The notes under the pieces are model-generated. The model saw nothing but the letters and a program-made list of their open reading frames with translations, was not told the origin of the DNA and searched no databases. Shown here one piece after another: positions 1 through 9,761 of a DNA stretch of 64,000 nt. Location of the stretch: positions 1,198,001 to 1,262,000 of the forward strand of contig NZ_AP028654.1 in the NCBI RefSeq assembly GCF_033097505.1. The letters are read 5' to 3'. This stretch comes from Helicovermis profundi. GTDB lineage: Bacteria; Bacillota; Clostridia; Peptostreptococcales; Acidaminobacteraceae. The position numbers and the translations under genes were made by a program. Positions within the stretch are counted from its first letter, which is position 1; every line of letters begins with the position of its first letter.

Positions 1-355
1 TACTAATGTCAAATGTAATGGTAGCATTTGCAATACCTTTTATAGGAGAATCTTGGCTAATAGTAAGAACATTTCCATTATTATTTGCTATTATTTTTAA
101 AAAGTTTGAAAGTACACCCGATTCATGTGATAAGAGAAGTGAAATTGTGACTTTTTTGCCAATAGCACCTTCTTTTAAAGTAAATACATGATCATTGTAC
201 TTATAATAAGTACTTCTGCTTATACCAACTTTTTTAGCAGCTTCTGTAATTCCTTTTACTGCTCCTGTTTTTATAAGTTCTTTTGCTTCAATAACTTTAA
301 CGAAAACTTCTGGAAGCACATCAATACTAATTACTAGATATTTGTTTTTATCCAT
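1..355 (-). CDS. ACT domain protein, PheB/UPF0735 family (3' end cut by window)
   Basis: The visible 118 residues open with a short helix-turn-helix-like segment ([19 protein letters not shown], about residues 34-52). A ligand-binding ACT domain follows ([20 protein letters not shown], then GNVLTISQ). This arrangement matches the UPF0735/PheB family, small proteins usually near 145 residues, so only the C-terminus should be missing. The ATG at 355 is preceded by AGAGGTGATGAG on the minus strand. The family is thought to sense an amino acid, but its exact role is not settled. The gene is divergent from the topoisomerase pair at 541, with a shared AT-rich spacer of 185 bp. Family assignment is fairly firm; function is inferred. 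Confidence 0.8.
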   Translation of the reverse strand, partial: MDKNKYLVISIDVLPEVFVKVIEAKELIKTGAVKGITEAAKKVGISRSTYYKYNDHVFTLKEGAIGKKVTISLLLSHESGVLSNFLKIIANNNGNVLTISQDSPIKGIANATITFDIS

Positions 356-540
356 CTCATCACCTCTGTGTTTGAATGACGTACATTTGTACGCTAATAG
401 AAAACTTAAAGTGATTATAGCACATAAAAAATATACAATCAATAGAAATCACAAAAGTATATTTGAAAGAGTGCTTATTAAGTGATAAACTAATAAATGT
501 GCTAAATGACCTAAACATAAAAATGTAAAGAGGTGGAGTA

Positions 541-2514
541 GTGAAAAAAGTCAATGAAACTTATGGAAATGAAAGTATTTCTTCATTAAAGGGTGCTGAT
601 AGGGTTAGGAAAAGACCATCTGTTATTTTTGGTTCTGACGGACTTGATGGATCAAAGCATTCATTTTTCGAAATATTATCAAATTCTATTGATGAAGCTC
701 GTGAAGGATATGGAAAAGAAATTACAATAATCAAACATAAGGATTTTTCTATTACGATAATTGATAATGGTAGAGGAGTTCCTGTTGATTACAATAACAG
801 TGAAAAAAAATATAACTGGGAACTTGTGTTTTGCGAATTATATGCGGGTGGAAAATATAAGAATAATGATGGTGAAAACTATGAATATTCACTTGGATTA
901 AATGGGCTTGGAACATGTGCTACTCAATATAGCTCTGAATATATGGACGTTGAAGTTTTTAGAGATGGATATAAATATTCATTGCATTTCGAAAAAGGTG
1001 AAAATATTGGTGGTTTAATAAAAGAGAAATTTGATTATAAAAAAACAGGTACTATACATAAATGGAAACCTGATCTTGATGTATTTACTGATATTGATAT
1101 TCCAATTGAGCATTTTATGGATGTTCTAAAAAGGCAGTCAATTGTAAATAGTGGTTTGAAATTTGTTTTGATTGATGAAAATACTGAAATTACGCATGAA
1201 TATATTTATGAAAATGGAATAAAAGATTATTTAGAAGAAATTAATAATGAGAAGAATTTTACTGATGTTTTGTTCTTTTCAAAAGAAGGAAGAGGAAAAG
1301 ATAGAGAAGATAAATCTGAATATAAAGTAAAGGTTGAGATTGCGTTTTCTTTTAATAACGAAGTTAACCTTTTAGAATATTATCATAATTCAAGTTATCT
1401 TGAATATGGTGGTTCTCCGGATAAAGCAGTTAAACAAGCTTTTATTTATGAAATTGATAAATATATAAAGAGGGAAAATAAATATACTAAAAATGAAAAG
1501 AAAATTAGTTTTATTGATATACAAGATAGTTTAGTGCTTGTAACAAATTCTTTTTCAACTGTAACAAGTTATGAAAATCAAACAAAAAAAGCGATCACAA
1601 ATAAATTTATACAAGAATTTATGTCTTCATTCATTAAATCAAAATTAGAAATATTTTTTATAGAGAATAAAGATGTTGCAGATAAAATTATTAATCAAGT
1701 ATTAATTAATAAAAGAAGTAGGGAAAAGGCTGAAAAAACAAGACTTAATCTAAAGAAAACACTTGGCGGAAAACTTGATGTTACAAATAGAGTTAAGAAA
1801 TTTGTTGATTGCAGAACAAAAGAAACTGAGAAAAGAGAAATTTATGTCGTGGAAGGTGATTCTGCTTTAGGTGCATGTAAACTTGCAAGAGACTCTGAGT
1901 TTCAAGCTATTATGCCCGTAAGAGGTAAAATTTTAAATTGTTTGAAAGCTGATTATGATAAAATTTTTAAAAGTGAAATAATTATAGATTTATTGAAAGT
2001 TTTAGGATGTGGAGTTGAAATTAAAACTAAACATAATAAAGACTTAGAAACATTCAATTTAGATAATCTTAGGTGGGATAAAGTTATTATATGTACGGAT
2101 GCAGATGTTGATGGTTTTCAAATTAGAACGCTAATTTTAACTATGTTTCAAAGATTAACACCTTCGCTTATTAATAACAATAAAATATTTATTGCAGAAA
2201 CACCTCTTTTTGAAATAACATCAGGTAAAAAAACACATTTTGCTTATAGTGAAAAAGAAAAACAGGATATATTATCAAAATTAAAGGGGAAATACACAAT
2301 TCAACGTTCGAAAGGACTTGGTGAAAATGAGCCGGATATGATGTGGGAGACAACAATGTGCCCAACGAGTAGAAGACTAATTGAAGTAGAACCTGAAAAT
2401 GAAGAAGATACTATGAATATGTTTAATATACTCTTAGGTGACAATTTAAGCGGAAGAAAAGAATTTATTGCTGATAATGGTGAAAAATATATAGAGCAGA
2501 TTGATATAAGTTAG
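541..2514 (+). CDS. parE: Type II topoisomerase subunit B, divergent (ParE/GyrB-like)
   Basis: This is the ATPase subunit of a type II DNA topoisomerase, 657 aa. It carries the GHKL ATPase motifs (ILSNSIDEAREG near residue 45, DNGRGVP near 78, GLNGLGT near 121), a QTK loop (ENQTKKA) and a C-terminal Toprim domain with EGDSALGA and TDADVDGFQIRT. The usual GyrB/ParE versions read EGDSAGGSA and DADVDGxHIRT, so this is a divergent lineage. The start is GTG, with AGAGGTGGAGTA just upstream. The partner subunit follows 10 bp downstream, so the two are almost certainly one operon and one enzyme. It is probably a topoisomerase IV-like or accessory enzyme rather than the main gyrase; which one cannot be decided from this window. 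Confidence 0.88.
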   Translation: MKKVNETYGNESISSLKGADRVRKRPSVIFGSDGLDGSKHSFFEILSNSIDEAREGYGKEITIIKHKDFSITIIDNGRGVPVDYNNSEKKYNWELVFCELYAGGKYKNNDGENYEYSLGLNGLGTCATQYSSEYMDVEVFRDGYKYSLHFEKGENIGGLIKEKFDYKKTGTIHKWKPDLDVFTDIDIPIEHFMDVLKRQSIVNSGLKFVLIDENTEITHEYIYENGIKDYLEEINNEKNFTDVLFFSKEGRGKDREDKSEYKVKVEIAFSFNNEVNLLEYYHNSSYLEYGGSPDKAVKQAFIYEIDKYIKRENKYTKNEKKISFIDIQDSLVLVTNSFSTVTSYENQTKKAITNKFIQEFMSSFIKSKLEIFFIENKDVADKIINQVLINKRSREKAEKTRLNLKKTLGGKLDVTNRVKKFVDCRTKETEKREIYVVEGDSALGACKLARDSEFQAIMPVRGKILNCLKADYDKIFKSEIIIDLLKVLGCGVEIKTKHNKDLETFNLDNLRWDKVIICTDADVDGFQIRTLILTMFQRLTPSLINNNKIFIAETPLFEITSGKKTHFAYSEKEKQDILSKLKGKYTIQRSKGLGENEPDMMWETTMCPTSRRLIEVEPENEEDTMNMFNILLGDNLSGRKEFIADNGEKYIEQIDIS

Positions 2515-2524
2515 GGGGTATATA

Positions 2525-4708
2525 GTGGCTAAAATTGAGAAACAAAGAATAACAGAAACCTTAGAAAAAAATTATATGCCTTATGCAATGAGTGTAATTG
2601 TATCTAGAGCTATTCCTGAAATAGATGGCTTTAAACCTTCGCATAGAAAATTATTATATACTATGTTTAAAATGAAGCTTATTACTTCGAATAAAACAAA
2701 ATCAGCAAATGTAGTAGGGCAAACAATGAAGCTTAATCCACATGGAGATCAAGCAATTTATGCTACCATGGTTAGACTTACAAGAGGACACGATGCACTT
2801 CTTCATCCTTATGTAGATTCAAAGGGTAACTTTGGAAAAACAACATCAAGAGATATGAAGTTTGCGGCATCAAGATATACTGAAGTTAAATTAGATTCGA
2901 TTTGCAGTGAGATTTTTAAAGATATTGAAAAAAATACAGTTGAATTTGTAGATAATTATGATGGAGAGTTAAAAGAACCGACTCTTTTACCGACTACGTT
3001 TCCAAATATTCTAGTAAGTCCAAACAAAGGAATAGCAGTAGGTATGGCTAGTAGTTTTTGTTCATTTAATCTTGAAGAAATATGCCTTTCTACAATAGAA
3101 TATATTAAGAATCCAAATTTTGATATAATGACTACTTTAAAAGGTCCTGATTTTTCAACAGGTGCTTCGCTTATTTATAATGAAGAAGATATAAGAAAAA
3201 TCTATGATACAGGACTAGGTTCATTTAAACTCAGATCAAAATACAAGTACGTAAAAAAAGAAAATTGTTTAGAAATATATGAAATTCCATATACAACAAC
3301 AACTGAGGCGATTATTGATAAAATTGTAGAGTTAGTTAAGAATGGCAAAGTAAAAGAAATATCAGACATAAGAGATGAAACGGATTTAGGTGGTCTTAAA
3401 ATTACAATTGATCTAAAGAGAAATGTTAATCCAGATGAGTTTATGATAAAACTTTACAGATACACTCCACTTGAGGATACGTTTTCATGCAATTTTAATT
3501 TACTTATAGAAAGTAGACCTAAAGTTCTTGGAGTGAAAAATATTTTAAATGAATGGCTTAAGTTTAGAACAAAATCAATAAAAGGACAAGTTTCATTTGA
3601 TATAAAAAATTTATCGGATAAATTACATTTACTATATGGACTTAAAACTGTAGTGCTCGATATAGACAAAGCAATTAGTATTATTAGAAAAACTGAAAGT
3701 GATGATAAAGTAGTTCCAAATTTAATTAATTACTTTAAAATAGATGAAATACAAGCAAATTATGTTGCAGATATAAAATTAAGAAACCTAAATAAAAATT
3801 ACGTATTAAAACGAATTAGCGAAATAGCAGAGTTAGAAGCTGAAATTAAAGATTTAAATGATATTTTACAAAACAAGAATAGAATAAATAAAATTATAAT
3901 TTCAGATTTAAAAAGAGTAATAAAGAAACATAAAAGACCTAGAAGGACAGAAATTGTAGGACATGATACAATTGATATTCATACACCTAAAAATGAAATT
4001 GATGATTATAATTTAAAAGTATTTTTTACAGCACACTCATATTTGAAGAAAATTTCTTTAGTTTCTCTCAGAGCAAGCAATAATCAAAAATTAAAACAAG
4101 ATGATTATATTGTTCAAGAATTTGAAAGTAGTAATAAAAGTGATATTCTTTTCTTTTCAAATGAATGTAACTGTTATAAATCAAAGCTTTACGAATTACC
4201 TGACCATAAAGCAAGTAGTTTAGGTGTTTATGTACCTAATGTTCACGATATGAATGAAAGTGAAAAAGCTATATTTACTGTAGTTACAAATAACTATGAG
4301 GGTCATTTATTATTCATTTTTGAAAATGGTAAAATAGCAAGAGTACCACTTAAATCGTATGAAACAAAAACAAATAGAAAAAGACTTGTAAAAGCTTATT
4401 CAAATGATTCAAAATTAATTAGAATTTTATATATTAAAGAAGATATAGATATAGTCTTATCAAGATCATTCAAGGGAATTGAATATCATATTATGCTTGT
4501 AAATACGTCACTTATTCCAGAAAAAGCTACAAAATCAACAAAAGGTGTTCAGGTTTTAAGGCTTAAAAAGGGCAGTAAACTTTCTAAAGTATTTTTAAAA
4601 GATGAAATAGTTCTTGAGGAAATAGATCATTATAGACAAAAGAAAATACCAATGGCGGGTAAATCCATTGATAGCATGACAATTATGATGAGTAAATTAG
4701 TTTTATAG
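2525..4708 (+). CDS. parC: Type II topoisomerase subunit A, divergent (ParC/GyrA-like)
   Basis: This is the DNA-cleaving subunit, 727 aa, partner of the gene just upstream. The winged-helix/catalytic core begins at the N-terminus (YAMSVIVSRAIPEIDGFKPS), and the DNA-attacking tyrosine is Tyr118 in AASRYTE. A coiled coil lies around residues 430-470, and a beta-pinwheel-like C-terminal domain follows. That domain is short, and I see no clear GyrA box (QRRGGKG), which suits a topoisomerase IV-like enzyme over gyrase. In the quinolone-binding segment NPHGDQAIYA, the usual Ser/Thr and acidic positions are Gln76 and Ala80. The start is GTG, preceded by AGGGGGT. The gene ends at a strong hairpin terminator. 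Confidence 0.88.
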   Translation: MAKIEKQRITETLEKNYMPYAMSVIVSRAIPEIDGFKPSHRKLLYTMFKMKLITSNKTKSANVVGQTMKLNPHGDQAIYATMVRLTRGHDALLHPYVDSKGNFGKTTSRDMKFAASRYTEVKLDSICSEIFKDIEKNTVEFVDNYDGELKEPTLLPTTFPNILVSPNKGIAVGMASSFCSFNLEEICLSTIEYIKNPNFDIMTTLKGPDFSTGASLIYNEEDIRKIYDTGLGSFKLRSKYKYVKKENCLEIYEIPYTTTTEAIIDKIVELVKNGKVKEISDIRDETDLGGLKITIDLKRNVNPDEFMIKLYRYTPLEDTFSCNFNLLIESRPKVLGVKNILNEWLKFRTKSIKGQVSFDIKNLSDKLHLLYGLKTVVLDIDKAISIIRKTESDDKVVPNLINYFKIDEIQANYVADIKLRNLNKNYVLKRISEIAELEAEIKDLNDILQNKNRINKIIISDLKRVIKKHKRPRRTEIVGHDTIDIHTPKNEIDDYNLKVFFTAHSYLKKISLVSLRASNNQKLKQDDYIVQEFESSNKSDILFFSNECNCYKSKLYELPDHKASSLGVYVPNVHDMNESEKAIFTVVTNNYEGHLLFIFENGKIARVPLKSYETKTNRKRLVKAYSNDSKLIRILYIKEDIDIVLSRSFKGIEYHIMLVNTSLIPEKATKSTKGVQVLRLKKGSKLSKVFLKDEIVLEEIDHYRQKKIPMAGKSIDSMTIMMSKLVL

Positions 4709-4768
4709 AAAAAAGCTTATATGCTGTACTTTTTAGCTATGCTAAAAGTATGGTGTATAAGCTTTTTA
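4709..4768 (+). terminator. Terminator after the topoisomerase pair
   Basis: A long inverted repeat starts with AAAAGCTTATA, continues through TACTTTTTAG and CTAAAAGTA, and closes with TATAAGCTTTTT, ending in a T run directly after the parC-like stop codon. It can act on the plus strand and, with its A-rich 5' side, weakly on the minus strand. Confidence 0.75.
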
Positions 4769-4833
4769 ATTATTTAGGAAATGATGATGAAGTTTTAGAT
4801 TTGGAGATATTATGAGTTTGAGGAGTAGTAGTT

Positions 4834-5568
4834 TTAATTAAAAAATAATGAACTAATACCAATTAAAGATGAAATTAATATGGCACATCCTAATATCAAT
4901 TCGAGTATTCTAAATCTTTTTCCTCCACTTTTAGAAATTGGTTTACCTAAAATAAAGTACAGAGAAACTCCAATTGTGAAGACATTGTTAAAATACTCAT
5001 AGAGTGTATGATTTATTCTAGTTATTGAGCTTATTACCACTAATAATAGTAGCATAAAAACAATCATAGCAAAAGGATTATTCCAATTGATTTTCCAAAA
5101 TTTATCAGTTATTATTGAAGTATCTGGAATTTTATTTTCGATTTTCTTGAATATATCTTCTAAATTTTCAAAACCATATAAAGTTATTGATTTTTTTTTG
5201 TATTTAATTTTGATATATTCAATTTTTTTGGAAGGAAGTTTAATGACCTTAATTTTTGTAATATCCTCGAAATTAAATTCTTCTACATATTTTCCACCAT
5301 ATCTTTTAATAGCAGTATCGGTAAACTCAATTTTGTTCGATTTGATTTTTTTTAGCATAATTTTTGATACAACAATAAGTTCAATTACTAAAAAAATAGA
5401 AATGCCTGAAAGTATAAGTATAAATTTTGATGACTTAATTATAGTGGAATTTCCAAAACCAATCACTGCTGAAAGCATAATCAAAATTGGCATCATAATT
5501 GTCAGTGTTAACATAGTACGTTTTTTTAACTTAATAAAATTTTCTGAAATTGAATATGTTGTTTCCAT
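4834..5568 (-). CDS. Orphan membrane protein with a PH-like cytosolic segment
   Basis: I do not recognise a named family. The 244-aa product has two N-terminal membrane segments (TLTIMMPILIMLSAVIGFG and FILILSGISIFLVIELIVV). A basic, beta-rich stretch follows (about residues 75-140, with EFNFEDITKIKVIKLPSKK and KKKSITLYGFENL), resembling a bacterial PH or DUF-type membrane-associated fold. Three further hydrophobic segments reach the C-terminus. The start chosen is the ATG preceded by GCGAGGTTATT; an upstream in-frame ATG at 5631 lacks a ribosome binding site. It stands alone between the topoisomerase terminator and a gene-poor stretch. It is probably a real gene, given its length and ribosome binding site, but its function is unknown. 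Confidence 0.65.
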   Translation of the reverse strand: METTYSISENFIKLKKRTMLTLTIMMPILIMLSAVIGFGNSTIIKSSKFILILSGISIFLVIELIVVSKIMLKKIKSNKIEFTDTAIKRYGGKYVEEFNFEDITKIKVIKLPSKKIEYIKIKYKKKSITLYGFENLEDIFKKIENKIPDTSIITDKFWKINWNNPFAMIVFMLLLLVVISSITRINHTLYEYFNNVFTIGVSLYFILGKPISKSGGKRFRILELILGCAILISSLIGISSLFFN

Positions 5569-6259
5569 AATAACCTCGCTTTTTAAAATATAAAATAATA
5601 TCCTTGATGATGAAATTGCAACTATCTCCAAGAATTATTAAACAATAACCTTGCGCTGTGCCCATAAACCTCCTCTTACATGATTTTTTAAAACTTCAAT
5701 TGATATATTATACGAATTGAGTTAAATAAAGGAATATTACATTTTAATACAATTTAATCTCTATAAAACAAATTATAATGTTTTTTTTTTTGAAATTGCA
5801 ACAATATTTATATTTTTGGTAAAAAAAACGACATACTTGGTAATAATTCGGTTGATTGAAAAAAATTAGTTTTTTGTTATACGATTAAAAATTTTTAATT
5901 CTTCTTTCTAAATAAATATGTAATCAACTTTTCTATTCCTATTTTTTTAGCAATATTATTAACTGTTATCATCCAAAATTTTATTATTATTTTGTATATA
6001 ACGAATATCAATAGTTGGCACCAATAAATTTAAAAGTCTCAATAATTCAACTAATCGATATATGAAAATGAAAAACAGACCATATACTGAAAGAATTTCA
6101 AGGTATGGTCTGTTTTTCATTATTTTTAAAGTTACAATAATCAAATATATTTTGAGATATCATTTAACATAAACATTTCAAAATCTATTCGAATTCAATC
6201 CTTAATATTATTACTCTAATTTTTCTTTATTCAATTTATATTTACATTAGCCACAAAAA
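5569..6259. other. Gene-poor spacer of about 690 bp
   Basis: This very AT-rich stretch contains many stops in all frames. The only open frame of note (61 codons, minus strand, 5959-6144) runs through the hairpin at 6071-6117 and has no convincing ribosome binding site. I see nothing beyond that hairpin and a probable promoter zone for the minus-strand membrane protein near 5570-5780. A decayed gene is possible but cannot be shown. Confidence 0.5.
6071..6117. terminator. Bidirectional hairpin terminator
   Basis: AAAAACAGACCATA and TATGGTCTGTTTTT form a 14-bp perfect stem around a loop of about 19 nt. The A run on one side and T run on the other allow termination in both directions. On the minus strand it lies about 140 bp beyond the phosphohexomutase stop and would end that transcript. 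Confidence 0.75.
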
Positions 6260-7750
6260 TTAACTAAGTTCACTGTATTTAGATAAAAAACTGTTCAACA
6301 TATCTTTTGCTTTATCTAGTCCTTCATTTGTATTTGATTCTATATTTATAGGCATAACAGGATCATGTAATGACATTCTAAGTAGGAGCCATCCTTTTCC
6401 TTCATCGAAATCGAAATTAACTCTAACTCCTTCATAATTAGGTTTAACTATCTCTAAATCAGAATCATTTAAAGCGAATTTTTCAAATTCATCTAAAACA
6501 GCTTGTCCGTATTCTAAAAAATCTTTAGACTTAATTTTGAGCCTAATTTCCTCGTCATAACTAACTTCTTCTAAATCAGAAATCAAATCAGAAATTGTCA
6601 TATTGTTTTCTTTAAGTCTTGAAGCTTCTATCAATATTTTAGTTATTATATAAGCACCATCATCTAAAAAATAATTTTCTTTAAATGCACCATGGCCAGA
6701 AGTTTCAATTGCAAGCGAACTATGAATATTTTCTTTATTAAGCTCGATTGATTTATTAATTACATTTTTATAACCTCTTTTAAATCTTAAGTGACTTCCA
6801 CCTAAATTTTCAATAAATCTACTTAAGCCTACCGAAGTAACAGAGTCAGTTACTATAGTTGTTTTAGGGAATTCTCTTAAAGTTATAGCGCTCATTAATG
6901 CTATAAGTTTATTTCTATTAATTGAATTTCCACTTTTATCAACAATTGCTGCCCTATCAACATCTGTGTCAAATATTATGCCTAAGTCTGCTTTTGAATT
7001 TAATGTAGCTTGGATAACTGAATTCATAGCGTCTTTATCTTCAGGATTTGGAATATGATTTGGAAAACTACCATCAGGTTCTAAAAATTGACTTCCATTT
7101 GTATTAGCTCCAAGTTTCTCTAAAACTTTTTCAGCAAAAAATCCACCTGCTCCGTTACCAGCATCAACAAGTATTTTAAAATTCATTAGCGGGTAATCAT
7201 AATTTGTTTTTGAGTTAACTTCTTTTTTTATAATATTGCATAAGTAATCAGAATATTTATCAAGTACAGGATAATAATTTTCGCTTTGGTGTTTTTTAAA
7301 TTCAAATTCTTTCTCAATAGAAAGAATTTCAGATATATCTTTTTTATCTAGTCCACCTACATTTGTAAAAAATTTCATTCCATTTCTATTATAAGGTAGG
7401 TGACTTGCAGTTATCATTATTGCACCATCTGCTTTAATATCATCAAATATTGTTGTCATAAACATGGAAGGAGTTGATGCAATTTTGCAGTCATATGGAA
7501 TTGCTTTTGACTCAATAATTCCTGATAAAATACCTTCTTTAATAACATCACCAGTAAGTCTAGAATCATTTCCAACTGTAATAATAAGTTCGTTCTTTGG
7601 CTTATTAACTTTTTGAGAAAGCCAATTTACAAATGATATTGCAATATTATAGCTTTCATTTTTAGTAAAATTTATTTTTTCGTCTTTATAACCATCTAGA
7701 GCAATACCTCTAATATCTGATCCGTTTTGTAAAATTTTATAATTTTGCAT
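6260..7750 (-). CDS. Phosphomannomutase/phosphoglucomutase (alpha-D-phosphohexomutase)
   Basis: This cytosolic enzyme interconverts hexose 1- and 6-phosphates for cell-surface sugar synthesis. The four-domain signature is visible. The phosphoserine loop is TASHLPYN (Ser near residue 116), the Mg-binding loop is DTDVDRAA (near 260), and the sugar-binding loop is ETSGHGAFKEN. Near the C-terminus, NYEGVRVNFD supplies the phosphate-binding region. The product of 496 aa has normal length for the family. The ATG at 7750 is preceded by GAGGAGAAAATT; the open frame extends 18 codons further upstream without a ribosome binding site. Whether mannose or glucose phosphate is preferred cannot be read from the sequence. 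It stands alone on the minus strand. Confidence 0.92.
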   Translation of the reverse strand: MQNYKILQNGSDIRGIALDGYKDEKINFTKNESYNIAISFVNWLSQKVNKPKNELIITVGNDSRLTGDVIKEGILSGIIESKAIPYDCKIASTPSMFMTTIFDDIKADGAIMITASHLPYNRNGMKFFTNVGGLDKKDISEILSIEKEFEFKKHQSENYYPVLDKYSDYLCNIIKKEVNSKTNYDYPLMNFKILVDAGNGAGGFFAEKVLEKLGANTNGSQFLEPDGSFPNHIPNPEDKDAMNSVIQATLNSKADLGIIFDTDVDRAAIVDKSGNSINRNKLIALMSAITLREFPKTTIVTDSVTSVGLSRFIENLGGSHLRFKRGYKNVINKSIELNKENIHSSLAIETSGHGAFKENYFLDDGAYIITKILIEASRLKENNMTISDLISDLEEVSYDEEIRLKIKSKDFLEYGQAVLDEFEKFALNDSDLEIVKPNYEGVRVNFDFDEGKGWLLLRMSLHDPVMPINIESNTNEGLDKAKDMLNSFLSKYSELS

Positions 7751-7960
7751 AATTTTCTCCTCATATATATTGCAAATGTATTTGATTTCATAATATTTTA
7801 ACATTTTTTTTGCTTATAAGGAATAAAAAAGTGTATCATTATAATATATTAAATTATTTTGATTATTAGCATATATATTGTTCTAATTAATTTGCTATGT
7901 TCATAAAATTGTAACAAAAAAAATGTATAATAGTATAGATATAATTAAGGTGGTGTTAAG

Positions 7961-9727
7961 TTGAATAAAAACCATAGAATAATGAATAAAGAATTTATTA
8001 TTAAAAAAAGACATAAATTATCAAATCAAATGATTATTGCGATTACACTTACTTTAGCACTGGTACTTATTTTTTTTACTGTGCAAATTTCAAAAAATAT
8101 TAAGGAATCTGAAAAAGAATCATTTAATTCAAGAGTAAAATCAGTTAATAGCTATTTTAACTTAAGTATTAATAGATTGGTAGACAATGTTGAAAGTCTT
8201 AAAATAAATTTTAATATTGCCAAAACTTTATATAAAGTTGATAGTGATGAATTTATAAAGTTTTTATCAAAATCTACCAATTTTAATAATAACACTGTTT
8301 CTGGATATTCTATTTTAGACTTGCATACAAAAAAAGTTGATACAAGATATACCCTAAAATTAAATTTACTAAATAATAATGTAATATATAATATTATTAA
8401 TGAATCAAACAAATTATCTGCTAATAATACAGAATTTTATGTAGATAAAATATATAATAAATTTTATATACTATCAAAAGTTGATAATGAAAAAATGATA
8501 ATAATAGCCATTAATGATGATTTTTTCTCACCGTTTTTTTTAAATAATACCAGTAATAAATCTGAATTTGGAATTATTTCTAATACAGGTATTTTAATTT
8601 CTGATATTAATGGTAAAGTTGGTCTTAAAACAATATATGATTTGGACTTGGATAAAAAGAAAATTGATAAGATTTTGTTAGATGTTAAAAATGGGAAATA
8701 TAAGGATGATATTAATATTTCTTCTTTAGATTTTAGAAAGAATAGCGTTGGATATTTTTTTATGCCAATATATTTAGAAAAATGGAATAGTACTTGGTTA
8801 ATATTTGCAAAAGAAAATTATTCAGAATTAAATAGTAGAAGTAATGCAATAACAAAAATGATATCTATTAGTGGCTTTTTTCTGTTTATGGTGCTTGCAG
8901 TATTTATAAGAGTTTTTATTAATAAATCGTTAAAACCGCTTGATAATATATCAGATGTTATGGAAGAATTTTCAAAAGGAAATTATAATGCTAGAGTGAC
9001 TGCAATTCCTAAAAATGAAATTAAAACAATAGGATATAATCTAAATGGTCTTTTAGATACCATGAATAAAGATCGAAATGAACTACTAGTAAAAAACAAG
9101 GAGATTTCAGAATTACTTTCAGAAGTTGAAGAATTAGTTCAAGAAAATAATAGGATATATTATGAAACCATAAAAACTCTTGCTAAAACAATAGATGCAA
9201 AAGATGAATATACAGGTGGACATTGTGAGAGAGTTACAAAATATTCTTTATTAATAGCGCAAAAAATGGATTTATCAAGTGAATCAATAAAAAATCTTAC
9301 TTATGGTGCTATGCTTCATGATATAGGTAAAATTGGAATAAGTGAAAATATAATAACTAAAAAAGGAAGGCTAACTGACTTAGAGTATTTAGAAATTAAG
9401 AGGCACCCATATTTAGGTTATGACATTATAAACGATATTAATTTTTTAAGTGAAGCGAGCTTAATTGCTCTTGAACATCATGAAAGAGTAGACGGAAAAG
9501 GATATCCTGATGGAAAAAGCGGAGATCAGATAAAAATAGAATCTAAAATTGTGATGGTGGCCGATTCTTTTGATGCGATGACTACAAATAGATCATATAG
9601 AAATGCCTTAAAACTTGAAGACGCTATGAATGAATTAATAAATAATAAAGGTAGTCAGTTTGATTCTGTGGTAGTTGATGCTTTTATTGAATTAATAAAG
9701 ATAGGTAAAATAGATTTGACAAAATAA
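7961..9727 (+). CDS. Membrane sensor with HAMP and HD-GYP domains (c-di-GMP phosphodiesterase)
   Basis: This 588-aa protein likely degrades cyclic di-GMP in response to an external signal. Order: cytosolic N-tail, membrane segment 1 (about 24-43), a large extracellular sensor region of about 255 residues (Cache-like in layout), membrane segment 2 (about 300-320), a HAMP linker (LKPLDNISDVMEEFSKGNY), a short coiled coil (SELLSEVEELVQENN), and an HD-GYP domain from about 400. The catalytic HD pair is in HDIGK (about 453), and the GYP signature reads HHERVDGKGYPDG. The start is TTG, preceded by AAGGTGGTG. It stands alone. The hydrolase motifs are intact, so enzymatic activity is expected. Confidence 0.9.
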   Translation: MNKNHRIMNKEFIIKKRHKLSNQMIIAITLTLALVLIFFTVQISKNIKESEKESFNSRVKSVNSYFNLSINRLVDNVESLKINFNIAKTLYKVDSDEFIKFLSKSTNFNNNTVSGYSILDLHTKKVDTRYTLKLNLLNNNVIYNIINESNKLSANNTEFYVDKIYNKFYILSKVDNEKMIIIAINDDFFSPFFLNNTSNKSEFGIISNTGILISDINGKVGLKTIYDLDLDKKKIDKILLDVKNGKYKDDINISSLDFRKNSVGYFFMPIYLEKWNSTWLIFAKENYSELNSRSNAITKMISISGFFLFMVLAVFIRVFINKSLKPLDNISDVMEEFSKGNYNARVTAIPKNEIKTIGYNLNGLLDTMNKDRNELLVKNKEISELLSEVEELVQENNRIYYETIKTLAKTIDAKDEYTGGHCERVTKYSLLIAQKMDLSSESIKNLTYGAMLHDIGKIGISENIITKKGRLTDLEYLEIKRHPYLGYDIINDINFLSEASLIALEHHERVDGKGYPDGKSGDQIKIESKIVMVADSFDAMTTNRSYRNALKLEDAMNELINNKGSQFDSVVVDAFIELIKIGKIDLTK

Positions 9728-9761
9728 GATCAATTATTTATAATCACATTACAAAGGCATT

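Noticed and set aside
5087-5593. 168-codon plus-strand open frame
   Set aside because: It is the antisense of the minus-strand membrane protein at 4834-5568, has no ribosome binding site and low-complexity composition.
5959-6144. 61-codon minus-strand open frame in the gene-poor spacer
   Set aside because: It crosses a strong hairpin terminator, lacks a ribosome binding site and resembles no protein I know.
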